Source: Amycolatopsis deserti
GTDB lineage: Bacteria; Actinomycetota; Actinomycetes; Mycobacteriales; Pseudonocardiaceae
Assembly (NCBI RefSeq): GCF_014653945.1
Contig: NZ_BNAU01000001.1
Location: 1,240,001 to 1,304,000, forward strand
DNA: 64,000 nt
Reading direction: 5' to 3'
Shown here: piece after piece, positions 8,442-16,185 of the stretch
Layout of the letters: the number at the start of each line of letters is the position of its first letter
How positions within the stretch are numbered: the stretch's first letter is position 1
Made by a program: the position numbers and the translations under genes
The notes under the pieces: generated by a model
Told to the model about the DNA's origin: nothing
The model's input: only the letters and a program-made list of their open reading frames with translations
Database searches by the model: none

Positions 8442-9812
8442 ATGGGGCGACACAGCAGGGGCGATGACCCCGCTCACGGCCGTCCTGAGACCCGGACCGC
8501 GGCGGCGCGGCCGGGCGAGGTCGTGGGGGCCTTCCCAGTGGATCCCGGCTCGGCGAGCGGGTACCGGCGTGCGCCGGGCGCTCCTGGTGGGACGACGGGC
8601 AGCCGCGTCCCGGGCGCCGGTGAGCCGACCGGGGGCGGCTATCCGCCGGCGGGCTCGGATTTCCGCGCGGCGGGTGGGGCTTCCGGCTACCGCGGCACTC
8701 CGGGCGAGGCGACGGGCAGCCGCCGCGCCGTGGACTCCGGCTACCGCAGTGCTCCCGGTAAGGCGACGGGTAGCCGCCGTGCCGTCGACTCCGGCTACCG
8801 TCCCGCCCCTGGTGAGGCGACCGGCAGCCGCCGCGCCGTGGACTCCGGGTACCGCCCCACCCCCGGTGAGGCGACCGGCAGCCGCCGGGCGGTCACGGCC
8901 GACACCACCGGCAGCCGCCGGGCCCTCGTAGGTGCCTCCGAAACCACCGGCAGCCGCTGGGCCGCCGCCGATGCCTCCGAGAGCGCTGGGAGCCGCGCGG
9001 GCGGCTCCGAGAGCACTGGCAGCCGCCGGGCCATCGCTGGCGCCTCCGAGTCCACCGGGAGCCGCCGGGCGGTGGGTGAGGCGTCCGGCTACCGGCCCGG
9101 CGAGACCACCCGCCGGATCCTCGCCGCGGATGGGCGTCCTCAGCTCGGCCGCAGGCGGGCCGCGCCGGGCGAGTCGACCGGCTCGCACCGTGTCGCGCCG
9201 CCCGGGGAGGCGACCGGCTCGCACCGCGTGATCGGCGAGACCAAGCGCGGCATCGCGAAGTGGCCGATCGTCGCCGCGAGCTTCGTCGTGCTGCTCGTCC
9301 TCGGGCTCCTCGGCTGGGGCTGGGCCGACAGCATCCTCAACAGCCGCGCCGAGGCCCAGGCCAGCGCGTGCGCCGAGGGCGACTCGAACCTCAACGTGAT
9401 CGCCGCCCCCTCCGTGGCGCCCGCCGTGACGGCCGCCGCCGAGCGGTGGAACCAGGCGCGGACCGTCGTGCACGCGCACTGCGTCCACGTCCACGTTCAG
9501 GCCATCGACGACCAGCGCGTCCTGCTGGCCCTCACCGGCCGCGGCAACATCGACTCGATCGGCGGCCAGCCCGCCGTGTGGATCCCGGAAAACACGGCGA
9601 CGATCACCGAGCTGACCGCCGCCAAGCCCACCCTGCTGACCTCCCCGTCCGAGTCGCTGGCGACCACCGCCACCGCCGACTACCCGTGCGCCGTGCTCAC
9701 CGCCGACGACGTCGACGAGGTGCAGCAGCGCGCCTCCCAGGTGTTCCGCAACTACCTGCAGGAACCCGCGCAGAAGGCCGACTTCACCCGGGTGCTCACC
9801 CCCGGCGCCTGA
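8442..9812 (+). CDS. Single-pass membrane protein with TGSRRA repeats and extracytoplasmic domain (Rv1836c-like, shortened)
   Basis: 456 residues. Residues 1-265 are a disordered basic region built of many TGSRRA/TGSHR units, three of them within near-identical 18-residue tandem repeats (54-bp DNA repeat). One membrane helix lies at about 272-292 (IVAASFVVLLVLGLLGWGW), and the last 165 residues are outside. The outer domain (LNVIAAPSVAPAVTAAAERW, GGQPAVWIPE, DYPCAVLTADDV) looks like a type-1 solute-binding fold fragment, and the MGRHSRG start plus this domain recall mycobacterial Rv1836c; the von Willebrand A domain of that protein is absent. Start ATG follows GAGAGTTGAGGAAGAG. Function unknown. 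Confidence 0.75.
   Translation: MGRHSRGDDPAHGRPETRTAAARPGEVVGAFPVDPGSASGYRRAPGAPGGTTGSRVPGAGEPTGGGYPPAGSDFRAAGGASGYRGTPGEATGSRRAVDSGYRSAPGKATGSRRAVDSGYRPAPGEATGSRRAVDSGYRPTPGEATGSRRAVTADTTGSRRALVGASETTGSRWAAADASESAGSRAGGSESTGSRRAIAGASESTGSRRAVGEASGYRPGETTRRILAADGRPQLGRRRAAPGESTGSHRVAPPGEATGSHRVIGETKRGIAKWPIVAASFVVLLVLGLLGWGWADSILNSRAEAQASACAEGDSNLNVIAAPSVAPAVTAAAERWNQARTVVHAHCVHVHVQAIDDQRVLLALTGRGNIDSIGGQPAVWIPENTATITELTAAKPTLLTSPSESLATTATADYPCAVLTADDVDEVQQRASQVFRNYLQEPAQKADFTRVLTPGA
8673..8890 (+). repeat. 54-bp tandem repeats inside the membrane-protein gene
   Basis: Three in-phase units of 54 bp begin at about 8727, 8781 and 8835, with a partial copy on the left; each encodes VDSGYR..PGEATGSRRA. 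Shorter TGSRRA units continue to about 9070. The copies differ mostly by synonymous changes, so the protein sequence appears to be maintained while the DNA diverges. Confidence 0.85.
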
Positions 9813-9849
9813 TTCACAGCCACCGCCGCCCGCACAGCCGGCGCGACTT

Positions 9850-9930
9850 CATGGGTGGCAGGGTGCGCGGTGGCGCGTGGTGCTGGTGGTGCTCGCGATC
9901 GTCGTCGTGGCAGACCAGGCGGCCAAGTGG
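9850..9930 (+). pseudogene. Possible remnant of an LspA-like (signal peptidase II) N-terminus
   Basis: In one plus-strand frame this stretch reads a hydrophobic helix followed by ADQAAKW (about 9865-9930). That resembles the first transmembrane segment and DQ..K signature of signal peptidase II-like proteins of actinobacteria. No start codon with a ribosome site and no continuation of the family follow; the frame runs on into the 3' end of the opposite XRE gene. The match is short, so this could be chance. Confidence 0.25.
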
Positions 9931-9980
9931 TCGCCCCGGGCTCGCCTGCGCCCCCTGACCCGGCGCGGGCCGCGCCGTGA

Positions 9981-10754
9981 TCACGTCGACCGGGTGAGCA
10001 CCTCGCGGGTGATCGCGTCCGCCGGGTAGAACGACTCGATCACCAGCTCGGCCAGCGTGACGTCCAGCGCGGTGCCGAACGTCGCGACCACCGACAGCAG
10101 CGTCAGCTCGGTGTCGCCGTGGCGCAGCCGCACCGGCACGAACACCGACCCGGCCGGCGCCTCGTCCACCGGGTCGTCGCACGGGTACCCGCTCACCTCG
10201 GCCAGCAGGCCGGCCAGATCCGGGTCCCCGGTGATCTCCACCTGGCGCCGCAGCCGCCCCAGCAGCTCGGCCCGCCACTGCCCCAGGTTGACCACGTGCG
10301 GCGCGAGGCCGCGCGGGTGCAGCGCGATCCTCAGGACGTTGGCCGGCGGCTCCAGCAACTCCGGGTCGGCGAGATCGGTCAGCAGCGTGATCCCGCTGTT
10401 GCTCTCGACGAGGTCCCAGTTGCGGTCCACGACCACCGCTGGGTACGGCTCGTGCCCGGCGAGCAGGCGCCGGACGGCGTCGAGCGCGGCCCCCAGGTCG
10501 GGCAGCGGGGTCTCCGGGTAGACCGGGGCGTAGCCGGCGGCCAGCAGCAGCCGGTTGCGTTCCCGCAGCGGGACTTCGAGCCGCTCCCCCAGGCGCAGCA
10601 CCATGTCGCGGCTGGGCTGGGACCGGCCGTTCTCCAGGAAGCTCAGGTGGCGCGTGGAGATCTCGGCGGACAGGGCGAGGTCGAGCTGGCTGAGCCGGCG
10701 GCGTTCCCGCCACTGCCGCAACTGCTCGCCCACCGGGCGCTGCATGGTCGTCAC
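9981..10754 (-). CDS. XRE-family regulator with MmyB-like ligand-binding domain
   Basis: 257 residues. An N-terminal helix-turn-helix (RRLSQLDLALSAEISTRHLSFLENG, about residues 18-45) is followed by the MmyB-like domain typical of actinobacterial regulators (AVVVDRNWDLVESN, NVLRIALHPRGLAPHVVN, ELTLLSVVATFGTALDVTLAEL). These proteins bind a small, often lipidic, ligand and usually control an adjacent oxidoreductase or ketosteroid-isomerase-like gene. The divergent SnoaL-like gene 116 bases away is the probable target. GTG at 10754 or ATG at 10745 could be the start. Confidence 0.85.
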   Translation of the reverse strand: MTTMQRPVGEQLRQWRERRRLSQLDLALSAEISTRHLSFLENGRSQPSRDMVLRLGERLEVPLRERNRLLLAAGYAPVYPETPLPDLGAALDAVRRLLAGHEPYPAVVVDRNWDLVESNSGITLLTDLADPELLEPPANVLRIALHPRGLAPHVVNLGQWRAELLGRLRRQVEITGDPDLAGLLAEVSGYPCDDPVDEAPAGSVFVPVRLRHGDTELTLLSVVATFGTALDVTLAELVIESFYPADAITREVLTRST

Positions 10755-10869
10755 CCGTCCGAAGTTACGGGTCGCGCGCGCGGGGCCGCCATTACCTCCG
10801 GCGTAATCGACTCCCCGCCCGATCCGGGTGATCGTGATCAGGTCACACCGACCACATCAGGAGGATCCG

Positions 10870-11232
10870 ATGACCGACTACACCGCCCTCGCCCAGGCCT
10901 ACATCGACGTCTGGAACCAGACCGACGCCGACAAGCGCCGGGCGCTGGTGGCGGACCTGTTCACCCCCGAGGCCACCTACACCGACCCGGTGGGCTCGGT
11001 GCGCGGCACGGACGGCATCGACGGGTTCATCGCCGCCGCCCAGGAGCAGTTCGCCGGGCTCGAGTTCAGCCTCGGCGGCGCCGTGGACGGCCACCACGAC
11101 CAGGCGCGGTTCACCTGGCACCTGGGCGCGCCCGGCGCCGCGGAGCCGCTCGCGATCGGCTTCGACGTGGTGACGATCGAGGACGGCCGCATCAACCAGG
11201 TGCTGGGCTTCCTGGACAAGGTGCCCGGCTGA
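10870..11232 (+). CDS. SnoaL-like (NTF2-fold) small protein
   Basis: 120 residues of the SnoaL/ketosteroid-isomerase fold: LAQAYIDVWNQTDADKR, LFTPEATYTDPVGSVRG, then the cone-shaped barrel strands ending GFDVVTIEDGRINQVLGFLD. Such proteins are polyketide cyclases, isomerases or simple binding proteins, and the substrate cannot be told. ATG is preceded by AGGAGGATCCG. It is divergent from the XRE regulator, which probably represses it. A 10-bp stem hairpin lies just after the stop. Confidence 0.85.
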   Translation: MTDYTALAQAYIDVWNQTDADKRRALVADLFTPEATYTDPVGSVRGTDGIDGFIAAAQEQFAGLEFSLGGAVDGHHDQARFTWHLGAPGAAEPLAIGFDVVTIEDGRINQVLGFLDKVPG

Positions 11233-11247
11233 GGCGATCGGCGGACC

Positions 11248-11272
11248 GGCCCGGAACCCCCAGTTCCGGGCC
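11248..11272. terminator. Hairpin terminator, usable from both sides
   Basis: A perfect 10-bp stem (GGCCCGGAAC / GTTCCGGGCC) with a 5-base loop. It follows the SnoaL stop by 15 bases on the plus strand, and it also lies directly after the glycine riboswitch on the minus strand, where it could act as its expression platform or simply stop its transcript. No clear T-run on either side. Confidence 0.65.
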
Positions 11273-11284
11273 CTCCCCACTCTG

Positions 11285-11490
11285 TCGTGCCCCGTCAGGG
11301 CGCCTGAGAGGTTCACCCGAGAGTTGAGCCGGGTTTGCACCTTCGGCGGGGCCGGACGGAGTTGTGCCCGTCGGCCCGCTTTCCAGAGGCGTCTCGTCCG
11401 CGCGGTCCAGGGTGCCTGAGAGGTTCCGGGGAGGATTTGCTCCTTCGGCGCCGGACGCTCTGGTGGTGGCCCGGTCTCTCCCGCGCGGCT
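11285..11490 (-). ncRNA. Tandem glycine riboswitch (two aptamers), without a downstream sense gene
   Basis: Read on the minus strand, aptamer I begins GGGAGAGACC (11482-11473), with CCGAAGGAGCAAA at about 11450-11437 and CCTCTCAGGC at 11424-11414. Aptamer II begins GACGCCTCTGG near 11390, with CCGAAGGTGCAAA at about 11348-11335 and CCTCTCAGGC at 11312-11302. These are the conserved core elements of the gcvT-class glycine riboswitch, in the usual cooperative tandem form. A TAGGGT -10-like element lies upstream near 11510. In actinobacteria this element normally sits before gcvP or gcvT; here the next sequence in the sense direction is the antisense strand of the SnoaL gene. Confidence 0.93.
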
Positions 11491-11535
11491 TCGGCGACCG
11501 CGATCAGTACCCTACTCCCCGGTTCGGTTCGACGA

Positions 11536-12102
11536 TCACCCGGTCCGGCGGGCGTTGCGGCGCTGGGTGAGTTCGTCCGGGACGACCGATTCGACCTGAC
11601 CGCCATCGGCGCGCTCGGCCGGGAACTCGTGGATCGTGCCGCTGATCTCCAGCATCGGGACCTTCACCGCGATGCCGAACACGCCCTGACCGCCCTGGAG
11701 CAGATCCACGATCTCCTCCGGCGACGTGCACTCGTAGACGGTGGTGCCGTCGGAGACCAGCGTGACCTTCGCCAGGTCGCGCGCCCCGCGTTTGCGCAGG
11801 TGCTCGACGGCCACGCGGATGTTCTGCAGCGAGACGCCCGTGTCGAGTAAACGCTTCACGATCTTGAGGGCGAGGATGTCCTTGAACGAATACAGCCGCT
11901 GCGAGCCCGAACCGTGGGCGGTGCGGATGCTCGGCGCGACCAGCCCGGTGCGCGCCCAGTAGTCCAGCTGCCGGTAGGTGATGCCGGCGATCTGACAGGC
12001 CGCGGGACCCCGGTATCCGACCAGCTCGTCAGGCAGGGACGAGTCCGGGAAGAGCTCACCCTGCTCCCCGGGCACGACCTGAACCGGCCCTTCGTCGACC
12101 AC
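11536..12102 (-). CDS. MerR-family regulator (Rv1830-like)
   Basis: 188 residues. An N-terminal winged helix MerR domain (GYRGPAACQIAGITYRQLDYWARTGLV, about residues 28-55, then GSQRLYSFKDILALKIVKRLLDTG) is followed by a short C-terminal part (SLQNIRVAVEHLRKRG, TTVYECTSPEEIVDLLQ). The GTG at 12100-12102 is preferred because GGGGAGG stands five bases before it; an in-frame ATG 14 codons upstream lacks such a site. In mycobacteria the same gene order (gcvH, garA, merR, BFN, merR) is found, and this protein is implicated in cell-cycle and metabolic gene control. Confidence 0.88.
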   Translation of the reverse strand: MVDEGPVQVVPGEQGELFPDSSLPDELVGYRGPAACQIAGITYRQLDYWARTGLVAPSIRTAHGSGSQRLYSFKDILALKIVKRLLDTGVSLQNIRVAVEHLRKRGARDLAKVTLVSDGTTVYECTSPEEIVDLLQGGQGVFGIAVKVPMLEISGTIHEFPAERADGGQVESVVPDELTQRRNARRTG

Positions 12103-12398
12103 GCATGCCTCCCCTCGCCCGGCCGGTGCGGCCGGTCGAAACAAGCACCCGGGGCCCTGGACAGGACCCTCGGCGGTGGTAAACCGTCGCTGCGCTTGCT
12201 GACCGCGCTGTGCCCCAGTGACCGCGCCGCGGCCGAATCACACCGAAGCGATTTACCGCCATCGACGGTATGCGCGGGCGAGCGCCTGGTCAACGCGACG
12301 CGCGGCCCGTCTCGACGGTGTCTTGAGAGTTGACCGGTCAAGACTCCCCGACCACGGTTACCCGGCCGGGTAATTTTCCGCCTCACGAGCCCCGGAAC
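12103..12398. other. Intergenic region upstream of the MerR gene
   Basis: About 300 bases between the MerR start and the BFN terminator. No frame with plausible coding signals is seen. It should contain the MerR-gene promoter and probably its own operator; the segment around 12315-12355 is relatively AT-rich, but no single symmetric site stands out. Confidence 0.5.
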
Positions 12399-12452
12399 GC
12401 GCCGAAGGGGCCCTCCCGGCCGGTGCTCGAGCCGGGAAGACCCCTTCGGCGC
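12399..12452 (-). terminator. Branched hairpin terminator after the BFN gene
   Basis: A 12-bp outer stem (GCGCCGAAGGGG / CCCCTTCGGCGC, 12399-12410 with 12441-12452) encloses a second 7-bp stem (TCCCGGC / GCCGGGA, 12414-12420 with 12431-12437). It sits 17 bases after the stop of the bifunctional-nuclease gene on the minus strand, as a terminator should. Confidence 0.7.
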
Positions 12453-12468
12453 CGCCGGAGGCGGGCGG

Positions 12469-12942
12469 TCAGGTGTCCGCGCCGCGGAAGTCCTCCGGCG
12501 AGACGGATTCGAGAAATTCGCGGAACTTCTCGACCTCGTCCTCCTGCTCGTCCGGGATGATGAGCCCGGCCTCGTCGAGCACCGCGTCCACTGCGTGGAT
12601 CGGCACCCCGACGCGCAGGGCCAGCGCCACCGAGTCGCTCGGCCGCGCGGACACCCGCACGTCACCGTCGAAGACCAGTTCGGCGAAGAACGTGCCTTCG
12701 CGCAGGTCGGTGATCACGACCTGCTCGAGCTCGCGGCCCAGCGCGCCGATGACCTCCTTGAGGAGGTCGTGGGTCAGCGGGCGGGCGGGGCGGACGCCCT
12801 GCTGCTCGAGCGCGATCGCGGTGGCTTCCACGGACCCGATCCAGATCGGGAGGTACCGCTCACCCTGCGCCTCCCGCAGCAACAAGATCGGCTGGTTCGC
12901 GGGCAACTCCACCCGCACGCCGACGACGCGCATTTCGCTCAT
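12469..12942 (-). CDS. Bifunctional nuclease family (BFN/DUF151) protein
   Basis: 157 residues. A DUF151 domain is recognised from VVGVRVELPANQPILLLREA at the start, YLPIWIGSVEATAIALEQQG (30-50), DLLKEVIGALG, and ARPSDSVALALRVGVPIHAVDAVLDEAG (100-128), with an acidic C-terminal tail. Plant and bacterial members have DNase/RNase activity, and the mycobacterial one (Rv1829) lies in the same gene order. Its cellular role is not settled. ATG at 12940-12942. Confidence 0.9.
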   Translation of the reverse strand: MSEMRVVGVRVELPANQPILLLREAQGERYLPIWIGSVEATAIALEQQGVRPARPLTHDLLKEVIGALGRELEQVVITDLREGTFFAELVFDGDVRVSARPSDSVALALRVGVPIHAVDAVLDEAGLIIPDEQEDEVEKFREFLESVSPEDFRGADT

Positions 12943-13189
12943 CGGGCTTCGCCTCCCTCTCGTGTGCGCGGGCCGCAGCGCTGGTCCGAGGGCCCCGCAT
13001 CGACATCTCCGACGCTACCCGCCATCCCGACGCCGTGCTCGCTTTCGGGAACCGTATGGCAGTCGCATGGACCGTTCCGGCAAATCCATCACCAACGGTA
13101 CGGCATCGGCGGCCCGCTGCGGAGACCCGAAACCATGTCATTACCGTCGCGTCGCACGACCAGCGGTGATCCAGACCGGCCGGTCGCGC

Positions 13190-13939
13190 TCACCCGCCCG
13201 TCACGTCCCGGATGCCCGCTTTGACCAGCAGCGTGTGCAAGGTCACGGACAGCGCGGCGAGCTGGCGCGCCAGCTCGTCCGCCCGCGCCTTGGCGTCGGC
13301 GTCCCGGTGCCGGGACACCGGCGTCACGATCTGCTCGAGCAGCCCGACCTCGCGGTCGGCCGACGCGCGGAACGCGCGCAGGTGGCGCGGCTCGATGCCG
13401 AACTCCGTCATGGCGCGGACCGTGCGGGCCACCAGCACCGCGTCCGGGTCGTAGAACCCGGCGGCACCGGGGCGGATCAGCCCGTACTGCTCCAGCTCGG
13501 CGAGCAGGGCGCCGTCGACGCCGGCCTCGGCGAGCAGGTCCTCCCGGGTCAGCCGGACGTCGCGGCCCGGCGCGAAGTCGTCCGGCCGGGGCAGGCCGTC
13601 CCCCGCTCCTGGGGTCGCCGGGAGCGGGACCAGCTTGCGGGGCAGTTTCCCGAGGGGCTGGCCGTCGGTCAGGCCGCGGTCGGCCGCGTCGAGCTGTTCC
13701 TTGATGACCTTCAGCGGGAGGTAGTGGTCCCGCTGCGCGGCCAGCACGAACCGCAGACGCTCGACGTCCGCCGCGGAGAACTGCCGGTATCCGGACGCGG
13801 TCCGGCCCGGGCGGACCAGTCCCTCGGACTCGAGGAACCGGATCTTGGAGATGGTGACATCGGGGAAGTCCGGGCGCAGCTGCGCCAGTACCGCCCCGAT
13901 GCTCAGTCCATCACGCTGTGGCCGCCCGGCAGCCGTCAC
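13190..13939 (-). CDS. MerR-family regulator (Rv1828-like)
   Basis: 249 residues. An N-terminal MerR helix-turn-helix (LSIGAVLAQLRPDFPDVTISKIRFLESEGLV, about 12-42; SGYRQFSAADVERLRFVL) is followed by a large C-terminal effector region with VRLTREDLLAEAGV and DPDAVLVARTVRAMTEFGIEPRHL. The GTG at 13939 overlaps the garA stop (GTGA), so the two are translationally coupled. The family regulates stress or division genes in mycobacteria; the target here is unknown. Confidence 0.88.
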   Translation of the reverse strand: MTAAGRPQRDGLSIGAVLAQLRPDFPDVTISKIRFLESEGLVRPGRTASGYRQFSAADVERLRFVLAAQRDHYLPLKVIKEQLDAADRGLTDGQPLGKLPRKLVPLPATPGAGDGLPRPDDFAPGRDVRLTREDLLAEAGVDGALLAELEQYGLIRPGAAGFYDPDAVLVARTVRAMTEFGIEPRHLRAFRASADREVGLLEQIVTPVSRHRDADAKARADELARQLAALSVTLHTLLVKAGIRDVTGG

Positions 13940-14400
13940 CGCGCCCCCTGGCCCCCGTGCCCCGGGCCGGTCAGGAAGACCAGGCGGAACTTGCCGATCT
14001 GCACCTCGTCACCGCCCGCGAGCACCGCCTGGTCGACCGGCTCGCGGTTGACGTAGGTGCCGTTGAGGCTGCCCACGTCGATGACGACGAACTCACCGCC
14101 CTCGCGGCGGAACTCCGCGTGGCGGCGGGACACCGTGACGTCGTCGAGGAAGATGTCGCTGTCCGGGTGGCGCCCGGCGCTCGTGGTGTCCCGGTCGAGC
14201 AGGAAGCGCGAACCCGCGTTCGGGCCCCGCTTGACCACCAGCAACGCCGTGCCGGCCGGCAGTGCGTCGACACCGGCGACCGAAGGCTCCGGCGTCGGCG
14301 CCTCCTGACCCTCCACGTCCGCCAGGAAGTCGGCCCGGAAGACCGAGGTCCGCTCCGGAGACTGCTCCGGGGGAACGCCGGGCCCGTCGTTGGTGCTCAC
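13936..14400 (-). CDS. garA: FHA-domain metabolic regulator GarA/OdhI
   Basis: 154 residues. The N-terminal flexible tail contains the conserved SVFRADFLADVEG stretch, and a forkhead-associated domain (about 65-150) shows GRHPDSDIFLDDVTVSRRHAEF and VGSLNGTYVNREPVD. Unphosphorylated GarA binds and inhibits 2-oxoglutarate dehydrogenase and NAD-glutamate dehydrogenase and activates glutamate synthase; phosphorylation of adjacent threonines in the tail by PknG or PknB makes it close on itself. Here the tail reads ERTSVF where mycobacterial and corynebacterial proteins have ETTSVF, so only the second threonine remains. GTG at 14400 follows GAGGAG; an upstream ATG is less likely. Confidence 0.95.
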   Translation of the reverse strand: MSTNDGPGVPPEQSPERTSVFRADFLADVEGQEAPTPEPSVAGVDALPAGTALLVVKRGPNAGSRFLLDRDTTSAGRHPDSDIFLDDVTVSRRHAEFRREGGEFVVIDVGSLNGTYVNREPVDQAVLAGGDEVQIGKFRLVFLTGPGHGGQGAR

Positions 14401-14504
14401 CTGAGCTCTCCTCACCACTGATGTGTCGCTGGCTGAAAACCTGTGGCTGCCAACGTACCGTGCCTGATCGATTCGGCCCCCGCGGCTCCCCCCAAAACGC
14501 GGTC

Positions 14505-14888
14505 CTAGCCTGCGGTCAGCCGGTTGTAGGCGTCGGCGTCGAGCAGCCCCGCCACGGCGTCGGCGTCGCTCACCTTGATCTCGACGAGCCAGCCCTCGCC
14601 GTAGGGGTCGCTGTTGATCAGCTCGGGCGAGTCGCTGACCGCGTCGTTGACGGCGACGACCTCGCCGTCCACCGGGGCGAACAGCTCGGACACGCTCTTG
14701 GTCGACTCGACCTCGCCGAACGGCTCGCCCGCGGTGACCGCCTTGCCGGCCTCGGGCAGGTCGACGAACACCACGTCACCCAGCTGGTCCTGCGCGTACT
14801 CGGTGATCCCCACGCGGACCACGTCGTCGGCACGGGTGGCCACCCACTCGTGCTCCTCGGTGTAGCGCAACTCTTCTGGCGCGGACAC
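14505..14888 (-). CDS. gcvH: Glycine cleavage system H protein
   Basis: 127 residues, full length. The lipoyl-lysine is K64 in [15 protein letters not shown]; other family marks are YTEEHEWV at 10-17 and [19 protein letters not shown]. It carries the aminomethyl arm between the P, T and L proteins of glycine cleavage. It lies upstream of garA on the same strand, separated by about 100 bases. gcvP and gcvT are not in the window. Confidence 0.96.
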   Translation of the reverse strand: MSAPEELRYTEEHEWVATRADDVVRVGITEYAQDQLGDVVFVDLPEAGKAVTAGEPFGEVESTKSVSELFAPVDGEVVAVNDAVSDSPELINSDPYGEGWLVEIKVSDADAVAGLLDADAYNRLTAG

Positions 14889-14945
14889 TCCACGTCCCCT
14901 TTCCTGCCCCGGCTCGCGGGTCTTTCGCGATGCTCGCGCGCAGTC

Positions 14946-15557
14946 TTACATCCGCGCGCCCGCCCTGGCACGCCGGACCGCCCAGAAGGTCTGCAGCAGG
15001 TACAGCGCGCCCGACCACACGTACAGCACGGTGCCCCACGCGGTGAAGGAGTAGGCGATGGGCCGGGCGATCGTGGCCGCGGTCGAGGCGCCCTGCGTGA
15101 GCAGCAGGAACGGGAAGGCGTACATCAGCACGAAGGTCGCGGCCTTGCCGATGTAGGTGACCTCGGGCGGGGCGTAGCCGTGGCGGCGCAGCACCAGCAG
15201 GGCCACACCGACGAGCACCTCGCGCCCGACGAGCACCGCGACGAGCCACCAGGGCACGATGCCGCGGACCAGGAAGGCGATCAGCGTGGCGACGATGTAG
15301 AGCCGGTCGGCGGCCGGATCGAGCAACTGCCCGAGGCGGCTCGTCTGGTCCAGCCAGCGCGCGAGCTTGCCGTCCAGCCAGTCGGACAGGCCGCTGAACA
15401 CCAGCAGCGCCAGGGCCCAGCCGTCGGCCTTCGGGCCGAGCAGGAGCCAGAGGAACACCGGGACGCCCGCCAGCCGCAGCAGGGAGAGCAGGTTCGGCAC
15501 GGTCCACGCCTGCCGCAACAGGCTGGGCTCGGCCGTCTCGGTGCGCGGTTCGATCAC
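14946..15557 (-). CDS. CDP-alcohol phosphatidyltransferase (PgsA2-like)
   Basis: 203 residues, integral membrane. The diagnostic motif D-x2-D-G-x2-A-R-x8-G-x3-D-x3-D is present as DWLDGKLAR...G...DPAADR around residues 59-83, with about five hydrophobic segments. Enzymes of this family transfer phosphatidyl groups from CDP-diacylglycerol to an alcohol such as glycerol-3-phosphate or phosphatidylglycerol. The position before gcvH matches mycobacterial pgsA2; the exact substrate cannot be read from sequence. Confidence 0.88.
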   Translation of the reverse strand: MIEPRTETAEPSLLRQAWTVPNLLSLLRLAGVPVFLWLLLGPKADGWALALLVFSGLSDWLDGKLARWLDQTSRLGQLLDPAADRLYIVATLIAFLVRGIVPWWLVAVLVGREVLVGVALLVLRRHGYAPPEVTYIGKAATFVLMYAFPFLLLTQGASTAATIARPIAYSFTAWGTVLYVWSGALYLLQTFWAVRRARAGARM

Positions 15558-15927
15558 GGGGTGAGCCTAATCGGTGCGCCGGGGGGCGGTTCACCCCTTC
15601 GGGCCAGCGGGAGTGCGGGGTGGGCGGGCCCCGCAGGGCCGCGGGCGCCGACGACCGCGGTCCGGCCGGACGGATGCGGGACCGGCGAGTCTGGCGGGGC
15701 CGAGCGGCCCGCCTGCGGACGGGACGGCCCGCGGCCGCGGCGAGCCGGGTTCGGCCCCGCAGGGCCGAGTGCACCGCCGACCGCGGTCCGGCCGGACGGC
15801 CCCGGCTCCGCGGCGGGACCGCGGATGGGGCGCCCCGGCTTCCGGGCGCGGGCTCGGCCCGCAGGGCCGACGATGCCGCCCACAGCGGCCGGGCCGGACA
15901 GCTCCGGCTCAGAAAACCCGCGGGGCG
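15558..15927. repeat. GC-rich intergenic region with three copies of an imperfect repeat
   Basis: 370 bases without a convincing gene. Three copies of a block of about 50 bases, GGCCC(C)GCAGGGCCG followed by CGACCGCGGTCCGGCCGGACGG, lie near 15628, 15751 and 15867; each contains the nested near-palindromes GGCCCCGCAGGGCC and CCGCGGTCCGGCCGGAC. A minus-strand frame runs through all three and would encode SGRTAVGG.LGPAGP units, but it has no ribosome site or codon pattern of a real gene. Confidence 0.6.
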
Positions 15928-16185
15928 TCAGCCCGCGCGGCGGTGCGTCCAGCCGCGGCGGCGGAGCTCCTCTCCGCTGAGGGTGAGCGGGCGGCCCCGG
16001 TGGTCGGTGCCCACCCAGCGCAGCGTCCCGGCGGCGGGCTCCAGCACGTAGGGGCGGCCCTGGCTCCACACGACGGAGCAGGGGGCGGTCGGGAGGGGGT
16101 CCGTCTCGGGCGCGGTTTCGGTGCTCAACACAACTGTGGTGTCGCGCGAGGGGACCGAAGTGTTAGCCGCCCGCCAACTATTCAC
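15928..16185 (-). CDS. Small conserved-type hypothetical protein
   Basis: Up to 85 residues. The C-terminal half is well-formed (VVWSQGRPYVLEPAAG, LRWVGTDHRGRPLTLSGEEL, RRRGWTHRRAG) and resembles small Pseudonocardiaceae proteins of unknown function; the N-terminal half is poorly ordered. The true start could be the GTG at 16185 or an internal GTG about 18 codons later (near 16131), as no strong ribosome site is seen. Divergent from the lipoprotein gene. No function can be assigned. Confidence 0.5.
   Translation of the reverse strand: MNSWRAANTSVPSRDTTVVLSTETAPETDPLPTAPCSVVWSQGRPYVLEPAAGTLRWVGTDHRGRPLTLSGEELRRRGWTHRRAG

Noticed and set aside
8673..8890. 54-bp repeats as a CRISPR array
   Set aside because: The units are contiguous without spacers and are in frame within a coding gene.
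15554..16069. 171-residue Pro/Gly/Arg-rich minus-strand protein with internal repeats
   Set aside because: No start signal; the repeats are better explained as DNA-level palindromic repeats, and it overlaps the small gene at 15928-16185 in another frame.
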